Shown here piece by piece: positions 22,744 to 30,181 of a DNA stretch of 48,442 nucleotides. The translations under genes and the position numbers were made by a program. Origin of the DNA: RFTU01 sp049423145 (GTDB lineage Bacteria; Pseudomonadota; Gammaproteobacteria; Burkholderiales; Burkholderiaceae_C). Below the pieces are notes generated by a model, which was not told the DNA's origin, made no database searches, and saw nothing but the letters and a program-made list of their open reading frames with translations. Location of the stretch: the NCBI GenBank assembly GCA_049423145.1, contig JBMSQF010000010.1, positions 1-48,442 of the forward strand. The letters are read 5' to 3'. Each line of letters starts with the position of its first letter. Position 1 is the stretch's first letter.

Positions 22744-23919
22744 TTACAAGACCTCGAATACGCCGGCTGCCCCCATGCCGCCCCCGATGCACATGGTCAC
22801 GCACACGCGTTTGGCGCCGCGCCGCCTGCCCTCGATGAGGGCATGGCCCGTCAGGCGTTGGCCTGAAACGCCATACGGGTGGCCCAATGCAATCGCGCCG
22901 CCATTGACATTGAGTCGGTCGGCGGGGATGCCCAGCTTGTCCCGGCAGTACAGCACCTGCACCGCGAAGGCTTCGTTGAGTTCCCACAGGTCGATGTCGC
23001 CCACGCCCAGGCCCAGCCGGTGCAGCACCTTGGGCACCGCAAATACAGGACCGATTCCCATTTCGTCGGGCTCGCATCCGGCCACGGCGAAGCCCAGAAA
23101 CCGGCCCAGGGGCTTGAGGTTGTGGCTGGAAGCATAGGACTCACTGACCACGGCACAGGCGCCAGCGCCGTCGGAAAATTGGCTGGCGTTACCGGCTGCG
23201 ATGACTCCGCCCGGCAATGCTGGGCGAATGCCGCTGACCGCTTCCTTCGTGGTGCCCTCGCGCGTGCCTTCGTCCCTGCTGACGGTGACTTCACGCGTGG
23301 TCATGCCGCGCACCGGATCGGCCACGCCGGCGGTGACGGTGATGGGGGCGATCTCGTCATCGAACTTGCCCGTGGCCTGGGCGGCGCAAGCCTTCTGCTG
23401 GCTGCCCGCCCCATACTCATCCATCGCATCACGGCCGATGCCGTAGCGCTGGGCCACCTGTTCTGCCGTCTGCAACATGCTCCAGTAGATCTCAGGCTTC
23501 TTCTTGTTGAGCACCAGATCCCGCAACATGTGCTGGTTCATTTCCTGCTGCACACAGGAGATGCTCTCCACGCCGCCGGCCACGTACACATCGCCCTCGC
23601 CGGCGATGATGCGTTGCGCCGCCAGCGCGATGGTCTGCAGGCCCGAGGAGCAGAAGCGGTTGACGGTCATCCCGGAGACGCTGACCGGGCAGCCGGCCAT
23701 GAGTGCAATCTGGCGCGCGATGTTGGCGCCGGTGGCGCCCTCGGGGTTGGCGCAGCCCATGATCACGTCCTCCACCGCACCGGCTTCGATGCCGGCGCGC
23801 GCGATGGCGTGCTGGACCGCATGGCCGCCGAGGGTGGCGCCGTGGGTCATGTTGAAGGCTCCCTTCCAGCTCTTGGCAAGCGGCGTGCGGGCGGTGGAGA
23901 CGATCAGGGCGTTGCTCAT
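22744..23919 (-). CDS. fadA: Acetyl-CoA C-acyltransferase (thiolase)
   Basis: The 391-residue thiolase shows the acyl-accepting Cys90 (NRFCSSGLQ), the NEAF motif, His347 (GGAIALGHPYG) and the second catalytic Cys377 (CVTMCIGGGMG). It cleaves 3-oxoacyl-CoA with CoA as the last step of a beta-oxidation cycle. The degradative (fadA-like) role is inferred from its place between a multifunctional FadB-type protein and an acyl-CoA dehydrogenase. A biosynthetic thiolase would be less likely here. The gap to the upstream gene is 27 bases. Confidence 0.93.
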   Translation of the reverse strand: MSNALIVSTARTPLAKSWKGAFNMTHGATLGGHAVQHAIARAGIEAGAVEDVIMGCANPEGATGANIARQIALMAGCPVSVSGMTVNRFCSSGLQTIALAAQRIIAGEGDVYVAGGVESISCVQQEMNQHMLRDLVLNKKKPEIYWSMLQTAEQVAQRYGIGRDAMDEYGAGSQQKACAAQATGKFDDEIAPITVTAGVADPVRGMTTREVTVSRDEGTREGTTKEAVSGIRPALPGGVIAAGNASQFSDGAGACAVVSESYASSHNLKPLGRFLGFAVAGCEPDEMGIGPVFAVPKVLHRLGLGVGDIDLWELNEAFAVQVLYCRDKLGIPADRLNVNGGAIALGHPYGVSGQRLTGHALIEGRRRGAKRVCVTMCIGGGMGAAGVFEVL

Positions 23920-23946
23920 CGCGTGGATCCTTGAAGTGCGGTGCGT

Positions 23947-26040
23947 TCAGCTGAAGGTCTTGCCTTCGGCGGCGAGCTTGGCCAGCAGCGGTGCGGGCTG
24001 CCAGAACTCGGCGTCGTCGTGCGGGTTTTGCGCAAACCGCTTCATGGCCTGCACCACATTGAACAGGCCCTGCGTGTCGGCGTAGCACAGTGGACCGCCG
24101 CGCCAAAGCGGGAATCCGTAACCGGTGAGGTAGACCATGTCCACATCACTGGCCTTGTTGGCGATGCCCTCCTCCAGAATCTTGGCGGCCTCGTTCACCA
24201 GCGAATACACCAAACGGTGGACGATCTCCTCATCGGCGATCTTGCGGGGCTTGATCCCCAGGGATGCGCGGTGGTCTTCGATCATCTTCACCACCACCGG
24301 AGAGGGAATCGCATCCCGCTTGCCCGGCGCGTAGTCGTACCAACCCGCGCCGGTCTTCTGACCGTAGCGGCCCATCTCGCACAAGAGGTCGGCCGTCTTG
24401 CTGTAGCGCAGCCGAGGCTTTTCGACATAACGGCGCTTCCGTATGGCCCAGCCGATGTCGTTGCCAGCCAAGTCGCCCATGCGGAACGGGCCCATGGCAA
24501 AGCCAAATTTCTCGATGGCCTTGTCCACCTGAGCCGGCGTGCAACCCTCTTCCAGCAGGAAGCCGGCCTGGCGGCTGTACTGTTCGATCATGCGGTTGCC
24601 GATGAAGCCGTCACACACGCCAGAGACCACGGCCGTCTTCTTGATGGTCTTGGCCACCTTCATCACGGTGGCCAGCACGTCCTTGGCGGTTTCACGACCG
24701 CGCACCACCTCCAGCAGTTTCATCACGTTGGCCGGGCTGAAGAAATGCATGCCCACCACGTCCTGCGGACGCTTGGTGAACGAGGCGATCCTGTCCACAT
24801 CCAGCGTGGAGGTGTTGGAGGCCAGGATGGCCCCCCGCTTGGCCACGGCGTCCAGCTTCTCGAACACGGCCTGCTTCACGCTGATTTCCTCAAACACGGC
24901 CTCGATGATGAGGTCGCAGTCCTTGAGGTCGTCGTAGGACAGCGTGGTCTTGAGCAGCGCCATGCGCTCCTCGTACTTCTCGGGCTTGAGCTTGCCCTTC
25001 TTGACCTGCGCCTCGTAGTTCTTGCGGATGGTGGCCACGCCGCGGTCCAGGGCCTCCTGTTGGGTCTCCAGGATGGTGACCGGGATGCCGGCATTGAGGA
25101 AGTTCATGGAAATGCCGCCGCCCATGGTGCCCGCACCGATCACCCCGACCTGGGTGATGGGGCGCAGCGGCGTGTCATCGGGCACATCGGGAATCTTGCT
25201 GGCTGCGCGCTCGCCGAAAAACGCATGGCGCAGGGCCTTGGATTCCGGCGTCATCATCAGCGACAGGAAGTGGCCGCGCTCGAACAGGAGGCCGTCTTCA
25301 ATGCCTTTCTTCGTGGCGGCTTCGACACAGTCCACGCACTTCTCGGGTGCCGGAAAGTTCTTGGCCACCGCACGCACCGTGTTGCGGGCGAACGCGAAGT
25401 AGGCGTCGCCCTGGGGATGGGAGGCCTTGAGGTTACGCACCAGCGGCAGGGGACGCACCTCGGCCACTTCCAGGGCGAAGGCGCAAGCGCCTTCTAGAAG
25501 ATCACCTTCAATGACGCGGTCAAAGAGCTTCTGCCCAGGCAGGGCCGCCAGGACCTCGCTCTTGACCGGGTCCCCCTTGACGATCATGTTCAGCGCAGTC
25601 TCCACGCCCAGCACCCGGGGCAAGCGCTGCGTGCCACCGGCCCCGGGCACCAGTCCCAGCTTCACCTCGGGCAGGGCCATCTGCGCGCCGGGCGCGACGA
25701 CTCGGTAGTGGCACCCCAGAGCCAGCTCCAGGCCGCCGCCCATGCACACGGTGTGGATCGCGGCGACCACGGGCTTGGGCGTGTTTTCACACAGGCGGAT
25801 GAGGCTCAGCAGATTGGGTTCCTGGATGGCCTTGGGTGAGCCGAATTCGCGGATGTCGGCGCCACCGGAGAAGGCCTTGCCAGCGCCGGTGATGACGATG
25901 GCCTTGACGGCGCCCTCAGCCACCGCCCGGTCGATGCCCGCTGCGATGGCCTGGCGCGTGGCCAGGCCCAGCCCGTTGACGGGCGGGTTGTTCAGGGTGA
26001 TGACGGCAACGGCGCCGCGCACCTCATAGCTTGCGCTCAT
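23947..26040 (-). CDS. fadB: Multifunctional enoyl-CoA hydratase / 3-hydroxyacyl-CoA dehydrogenase
   Basis: The 697-residue fusion has an N-terminal crotonase domain (about 1-185: SGGADIREFG oxyanion region, GGGLELALGCHYRV and LPEVKLGLVPGAGGTQRLPR with the catalytic Glu residues). A linker follows, then an NAD-binding 3-hydroxyacyl-CoA dehydrogenase (VGVIGAGTMGGGISM from 298, later GMHFFSPANVMKLLEVVRG) and C-terminal dehydrogenase domains ending in the KTGAGWYDY and GFPLWRGGP segments. It performs the two middle beta-oxidation steps. The ATG at 26040 has AGGAG 8 bases upstream. It is first in the operon, with an operator-like palindrome about 60 bases ahead. Confidence 0.95.
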   Translation of the reverse strand: MSASYEVRGAVAVITLNNPPVNGLGLATRQAIAAGIDRAVAEGAVKAIVITGAGKAFSGGADIREFGSPKAIQEPNLLSLIRLCENTPKPVVAAIHTVCMGGGLELALGCHYRVVAPGAQMALPEVKLGLVPGAGGTQRLPRVLGVETALNMIVKGDPVKSEVLAALPGQKLFDRVIEGDLLEGACAFALEVAEVRPLPLVRNLKASHPQGDAYFAFARNTVRAVAKNFPAPEKCVDCVEAATKKGIEDGLLFERGHFLSLMMTPESKALRHAFFGERAASKIPDVPDDTPLRPITQVGVIGAGTMGGGISMNFLNAGIPVTILETQQEALDRGVATIRKNYEAQVKKGKLKPEKYEERMALLKTTLSYDDLKDCDLIIEAVFEEISVKQAVFEKLDAVAKRGAILASNTSTLDVDRIASFTKRPQDVVGMHFFSPANVMKLLEVVRGRETAKDVLATVMKVAKTIKKTAVVSGVCDGFIGNRMIEQYSRQAGFLLEEGCTPAQVDKAIEKFGFAMGPFRMGDLAGNDIGWAIRKRRYVEKPRLRYSKTADLLCEMGRYGQKTGAGWYDYAPGKRDAIPSPVVVKMIEDHRASLGIKPRKIADEEIVHRLVYSLVNEAAKILEEGIANKASDVDMVYLTGYGFPLWRGGPLCYADTQGLFNVVQAMKRFAQNPHDDAEFWQPAPLLAKLAAEGKTFS

Positions 26041-26095
26041 CGGGCGGGTCTCCTGGTGGTTTGAGTCAACAGACGTGGGGTTGGCGTGCAATCAA

Positions 26096-26115
26096 AATCG
26101 CACGATCGTTCGATT
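26096..26115. promoter_or_regulatory. 20-bp operator-like palindrome upstream of the fad operon
   Basis: The site reads AATCG-C-ACGATCGT-T-CGATT, a 20-bp palindrome broken only at one symmetric pair, centred on ACGATCGT. It overlaps a TAGAAT -10 box (26113-26118, minus strand) ahead of fadB. Size and symmetry fit a TetR-family repressor of fatty-acid degradation, but no regulator gene lies beside it. Confidence 0.55.
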
Positions 26116-26118
26116 CTA
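26113..26118 (-). promoter_or_regulatory. Candidate -10 box for the fad operon
   Basis: TAGAAT on the minus strand matches TATAAT at five of six positions, 73 bases before the fadB ATG. It overlaps the palindrome at 26096-26115. The -35 region is weak. Confidence 0.4.
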
Positions 26119-26121
26119 GTG

Positions 26122-26141
26122 GTCGGCCACGACAGGCCGAC
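26122..26141. repeat. Perfect inverted repeat between livF and fadB
   Basis: GTCGGCC-ACGACA-GGCCGAC is a perfect 7-bp inverted repeat with a 6-base centre, just upstream of the fad -10 box. There is no T tract on either strand, so it is not a convincing terminator. It may be a second regulator site or a transcript-end hairpin for livF. Confidence 0.35.
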
Positions 26142-26218
26142 TCAGGTCCCGCGACGGCGAGGCGACCGCACGCCCGAGCCCATCCGAGAACGAAAACGGC
26201 GGCCGGGATGTCCAGCGC

Positions 26219-26920
26219 TCAGACTTCAAGCCACTCCTTACGGATGTAGCGGTTGTCGCGCAACTCAGCCGGTGTGCCTTCGAAGACGATCTGGCCATGA
26301 CCCATCACCAAGCAGCGCTCAGAAACCTCCAGCGCAATGGTGAGCTTCTGCTCCACCAGGAGCACCGAGACACCTCGGCGCTTGAGTTCTCGCAGGTATT
26401 CAGCCACCAATTCCACGATCTTGGGCGCCAGACCTTCGGTGGGCTCATCGATCATGATGAGGTCGGGGTCACCCATCAAGGTGCGGCACAGCGTCAGCAT
26501 CTGCTGCTCGCCTCCGGAGAGAACGCCGGCCTCGGTGTGCTGGCGTTCCTTCAAACGAGGAAAGAGCTGGTACATGTCGTCGAATTGCCAGCGTGCCTTC
26601 GGATCGGGCTTGGCGGCCTTGCAGCCGAGCATCAGGTTCTGGTGCACGGTGAGCTTGGGGAAGATGTCGCGGTTCTCCGGCACATAACCGATCCCTTGGT
26701 GCGCGATCTCGAAGGCTTTGGCGCCGATGAGTTCCTGCCCGCCCCATTGCACAGAGCCGGTGGCATCCACCAGTCCCATGATGGCCTTCACAGTGGTGGA
26801 TCGGCCCGAACCATTGCGGCCCAGCAGTCCGACGATCTCGCCAGGCTGCACCTTGAAGTTCACCCCGTGGAGGACATGGCTCTTGCCGTAGAAGGCGTGG
26901 AGGTTCGAAACGTTGAGCAT
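26219..26920 (-). CDS. livF: Branched-chain-type ABC transporter ATPase (LivF-like) with Arg in Walker A
   Basis: The 233-residue ATPase shows LivF features: HAFYGKSHVLHGVNFKVQPGE, Q-loop region YVPENRDIFPKLTV, signature LSGGEQQML, Walker B LIMIDEPTEGLAP and the switch in VEQK. The Walker A reads GRNGSGRST (34-42), with Arg40 (codon CGA) where the nucleotide-binding Lys is expected. The same variant is, to my recollection, seen in some betaproteobacterial LivF proteins, so it may be a lineage feature rather than damage. The gene lies 15 bases after livG. Confidence 0.92.
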   Translation of the reverse strand: MLNVSNLHAFYGKSHVLHGVNFKVQPGEIVGLLGRNGSGRSTTVKAIMGLVDATGSVQWGGQELIGAKAFEIAHQGIGYVPENRDIFPKLTVHQNLMLGCKAAKPDPKARWQFDDMYQLFPRLKERQHTEAGVLSGGEQQMLTLCRTLMGDPDLIMIDEPTEGLAPKIVELVAEYLRELKRRGVSVLLVEQKLTIALEVSERCLVMGHGQIVFEGTPAELRDNRYIRKEWLEV

Positions 26921-26935
26921 TGGAATAATGGTGAG

Positions 26936-27739
26936 TCAGGCGGCTGCAGACGCGGCTTGCTGTTCGGCAAGCACCGACCCCAGGTAGGCTTCTTGTACAC
27001 GCGCATCAGCACGCACACGCTCGGGGGTATCGAAGGCGATCACCTCCCCGTAAACCAACACCGCAATCTTGTCGGCCAATCCGAAGACCACCCCCATGTC
27101 GTGTTCCACCGTCAGCAGCGTCTTGCCCTCGGTCACATCCCGGATCAGCCGGACGAAGCGGGTGGTTTCGCTTTTGCTCATGCCGGCCGTGGGTTCGTCC
27201 AAAAGAATCACCGGCGAGCCGCCGGCGATCGTCACCCCGACCTCCAGCGCACGCTGTTCCGCATAGGTCAGGTTCATGGCCAGATGGTCACGCTTCTTGT
27301 CGAGCTTGATCATCTCCAAGACCTCGTCAACGCGGTCAGTCACGTCATCCAGGTCCGCAAGGAACCGCCAGAACGCATAGCGGTGCCCCATGCTCCACAA
27401 GACGGCGCAACGGATGTTCTCAAAGGCCGACAGGCGCGTGAACAGGTTGCTGACCTGGAAGCTGCGGGCCAGTCCACGCCGGTTGATGTCGTAGGGTTTG
27501 CGGCCATCAATACGCTGGCCCATCAGGAGGATCTCGCCACTGGTCGGGGCGAAGCGGCCGCTGATGAGATTGAACAGCGTGCTTTTGCCTGCTCCGTTGG
27601 GGCCGATGATGGCCACGCGCTCACCCTGCGCCACGCTCAAACTGGCGCCGCGGATGATTTCGGTCTTGCCGAAACTCTTGCGGACGTCCAGGAGTTCAAC
27701 GGCCGGTGCGTCCGTCGGATGGGTTCCGCTCTTGCTCAT
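26936..27739 (-). CDS. livG: Branched-chain-type ABC transporter ATPase (LivG-like)
   Basis: The 267-residue ATPase has an intact Walker A GPNGAGKST (46-54), the LivG-type signature LTYAEQRALEVG in place of LSGGQ, Walker B VILLDEPTAGMSKSE and the switch LTVEHDMGVVFGLAD. The RGLARSFQVSNLFTRLSAFENI stretch is characteristic of LivG. The ATG at 27739 overlaps the livM stop as ATGA, which gives translational coupling. It pairs with the LivF-like ATPase in the importer, and it carries the intact Lys that LivF lacks. Confidence 0.93.
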   Translation of the reverse strand: MSKSGTHPTDAPAVELLDVRKSFGKTEIIRGASLSVAQGERVAIIGPNGAGKSTLFNLISGRFAPTSGEILLMGQRIDGRKPYDINRRGLARSFQVSNLFTRLSAFENIRCAVLWSMGHRYAFWRFLADLDDVTDRVDEVLEMIKLDKKRDHLAMNLTYAEQRALEVGVTIAGGSPVILLDEPTAGMSKSETTRFVRLIRDVTEGKTLLTVEHDMGVVFGLADKIAVLVYGEVIAFDTPERVRADARVQEAYLGSVLAEQQAASAAA

Positions 27740-29040
27740 AGGGACTCCCGACGCTTGATTTCCTTTTCGATGTCTTCCTGGGTTTCGTCCCACTCTTGTT
27801 TGAATGCCCTGCGAGCGATCTCGAATAAGAAGGCGCCCAAAACCACGGTGAACAGCGCGCCGAACCAAGCGTCCAGTCCCTTGGCATTGAGCATCACACC
27901 CATGAAACGAACCTCCGGACCCATCGCCGCATTCATCTGAAGGTGGTAGACCATCTCAACCACGGCAGCAGCACCCAAGAGGACGGTCAGGCCGGTGCCG
28001 GCCAGTGCCAGATAAGACGTCCAGAGCCGTCGCAATTTTCCAAAGGCGGCGACCCGCAGGTTCATCATGATCAGGCTGGCGAAACCACCCGGCGCGTACA
28101 TGACCATGAACAGGAAGATCAAACCCAGGTAGAGCAGCCAGGCCTTGGTCCATTCGGACAAGAGAACCAGTGCGATCACCATCAGGATGGCGCCAATGAT
28201 GGGCCCGAAGAAGAAGGTGGCCCCCCCCAGGAACACGAACAACAGATAGGCACCCGAGCGGTGGGCACCCACCACCTCACCCGTGACCAGTTCGAAGTTG
28301 ATGGCGGCCAGCCCGCCTGCAATGCCGGCGAAGAAGCCTGAGGCCATGAAGGCCAGGAAGCGCACCATCTGGGTGTCATAGCCCACGAACTCCACGCGCT
28401 CGGGGTTGTCACGCACCGCATTGAGCATGCGGCCCAGGGGTGTGCGGGTGAAGGCGAACATCGCTGCCGTGGTCATGAAGCAGTAGACCGCAATCAGGTA
28501 GTAGACCTCGATCTGCGGGCCGAAGGTAATGCCCAGGAACGGCTCCCCAATGACCCGGTTTCCCGAGATGCCGCCCTCCCCGCCGAAGAATTCCGGCAGC
28601 ATCAGCGACATCGACCACACGAGTTCGCCCACGCCCAGCGTGATCATGGCAAAGGTGGTGCCGGACTTCTTGGTGGTGACATAACCCAGCAGAAAGGCGA
28701 AGAAGAGCCCGGCCAGTCCACCGACCAGGGGAATCAGGCTCACAGGAATGCTGATCTTGCCGGCAGAGGCCAGATTCAGCGTGTGGATGGCCAGGAATGA
28801 GCCCAGGCCGCTGTAGACCGCATGACCAAAACTGAGCATGCCGCCCTGTCCGAGGATCATGTTGTAGGCCAGACAGGCGATGATCGCGATGCCCATCTGC
28901 GAGAGCATGGTCAGCGCAAAGCCGCTGGTCCAGATCTTGGGTGCGAGGTACAGCACGAGGGCAAACAAGCCCCAGACGATCCAGCGGCCCACATTGAGCG
29001 GCTTGAAGTGGTAGGCGGGGCGAGAAACTTCGATGGTCAT
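27736..29040 (-). CDS. livM: Branched-chain-type ABC transporter permease (LivM-like) with C-terminal extension
   Basis: The membrane protein has the LivM signature AYNMILGQGGMLSFGHAVYSGLG (about 58-80), TLGVGELVWSMSLMLPEFFGGEGGISG and GRMLNAVRDNPERVEFVGYD, the cytoplasmic loop that meets the ATPases. The usual fold ends near residue 325 (YAPGGFASL). It is followed by about 105 extra residues with two more predicted membrane spans (about 342-366 and 388-408) and a charged tail KQEWDETQEDIEKEIKRRESL. Total length is 434 against roughly 300-350 for short LivM proteins. It starts 18 bases after livH. Confidence 0.92.
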   Translation of the reverse strand: MTIEVSRPAYHFKPLNVGRWIVWGLFALVLYLAPKIWTSGFALTMLSQMGIAIIACLAYNMILGQGGMLSFGHAVYSGLGSFLAIHTLNLASAGKISIPVSLIPLVGGLAGLFFAFLLGYVTTKKSGTTFAMITLGVGELVWSMSLMLPEFFGGEGGISGNRVIGEPFLGITFGPQIEVYYLIAVYCFMTTAAMFAFTRTPLGRMLNAVRDNPERVEFVGYDTQMVRFLAFMASGFFAGIAGGLAAINFELVTGEVVGAHRSGAYLLFVFLGGATFFFGPIIGAILMVIALVLLSEWTKAWLLYLGLIFLFMVMYAPGGFASLIMMNLRVAAFGKLRRLWTSYLALAGTGLTVLLGAAAVVEMVYHLQMNAAMGPEVRFMGVMLNAKGLDAWFGALFTVVLGAFLFEIARRAFKQEWDETQEDIEKEIKRRESL

Positions 29041-29058
29041 GGTGATGCGGCCCCGTGC

Positions 29059-30090
29059 TCAGTCTTCACGGGTGCCCAGCAGGCCCTTAGGACGGAAGAT
29101 CAGGATCAGCACCAGCAGCAGGTAAGGCAGGATCGGCGCCGCCTGCGCCAGGGTGATCTTCAGGATGGGATAGCCGAAGGTTTGAGGGGTCACGGCCCAG
29201 CCGACCGATCGCGCAGCGTCAGCCAGCGAGCTGTCCACCGTCAGGGGCAGCGTCTGCAACAGCCCGATCACGAGCGAGCCCACGAAGGCACCGGCCAGAG
29301 AGCCCATGCCACCAACGACCACGACGACGAAAACAATCGAGCCGACGATGGCCGCCATGGAAGGCTCGGTAATGAAGGTCATGCCGCCGATGACGCCCGC
29401 CAGTCCAGCCAAGGCGCATCCACTGCCAAAGACCAGCATCAACACACGGGGTACATTGTGTCCCAGAGCCTCCACCATCTCCGGATGCGTGAGCGCGGCC
29501 TGGATCACGAGCCCGATGCGGGTTCGGGTCAGGAGCAGCCACAGGAACAGGAGCATCACCACCGCGACCGTCATGATGAAAAAACGGGCAGCGGGGAAGG
29601 TGGAGCAAGCCACCTTGACGGCTTCGGTGCTGGCGCAGATCTCCTTGGGCGCTGCACCGAACATGAAGCCCAGGCCCGTTTGGCTCGACTGGATTACCGT
29701 GAAGGCTGAACCCTGGAGCACCTCGGGCGGCGAGAACGGCACATTGGACAAACCCCAAACCAGCTTGACCACTTCCAGGATCACATACGACAAGCCGAAA
29801 GTCACCAGCAATTCGGGCACGTGACCGAATTTGTGGACCTTGCGCAGCGCATAGCGCTCAAAAAACGCCCCCATCACCCCGACCACCAGCGGCGCCACGA
29901 TGAAGGCAGGCCAAAAGCCGACAGCCTGCGACATCGTGTAGGCCAGGTAGGCCCCCACCATGTAGAAACTGGTGTGGGCGAAATTCAGCACGCCCATCAT
30001 GCTGAAGATCAGCGTGAGGCCCGAGCTGAGCATGAACAGCAGCAGCCCAGCGCTCACGCCATTGAGGATGTTGATGAGAACTTGATCCAC
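29059..30090 (-). CDS. livH: Branched-chain-type ABC transporter permease (LivH-like)
   Basis: The 343-residue permease shows the LivH pattern: NGVSAGLLLFMLSSGLTLIFSMMGVLNFAHTSFYMVGAYLAY, then RKVHKFGHVPELLVTFGLSYVILE and RTRIGLVIQAALTHPEMVEALGHNVPRV (the ATPase-contact loop), and GGMGSLAGAFVGSLVIGLLQTL near the end. A periplasmic loop of about 35 residues with two Cys (KEICASTEAVKVACSTFP) is longer than in E. coli LivH and may form a disulfide. It is separated from the binding-protein gene by an intrinsic terminator, which should lower permease levels relative to the binding protein. Confidence 0.93.
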   Translation of the reverse strand: MDQVLINILNGVSAGLLLFMLSSGLTLIFSMMGVLNFAHTSFYMVGAYLAYTMSQAVGFWPAFIVAPLVVGVMGAFFERYALRKVHKFGHVPELLVTFGLSYVILEVVKLVWGLSNVPFSPPEVLQGSAFTVIQSSQTGLGFMFGAAPKEICASTEAVKVACSTFPAARFFIMTVAVVMLLFLWLLLTRTRIGLVIQAALTHPEMVEALGHNVPRVLMLVFGSGCALAGLAGVIGGMTFITEPSMAAIVGSIVFVVVVVGGMGSLAGAFVGSLVIGLLQTLPLTVDSSLADAARSVGWAVTPQTFGYPILKITLAQAAPILPYLLLVLILIFRPKGLLGTRED

Positions 30091-30128
30091 AAACCTACGG
30101 CCCTGCGGGTAAGGGCAAGACGATCATG

Positions 30129-30162
30129 AAAAGGGCCCTGCAGACTTTCGTCTGAAGGGCCC
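30129..30162 (-). terminator. Terminator/attenuator between binding protein and permease genes
   Basis: On the minus strand GGGCCC-TT-CAGAC-GAAA-GTCTG-CA-GGGCCC forms a long stem with one 2-base internal loop and a GAAA tetraloop, followed by TTTT. It lies 19 bases after the binding-protein stop and 39 bases before livH. Such partial terminators commonly set a high ratio of binding protein to membrane parts. Confidence 0.75.
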
Positions 30163-30181
30163 GCCAGACACTTGGCGACGA

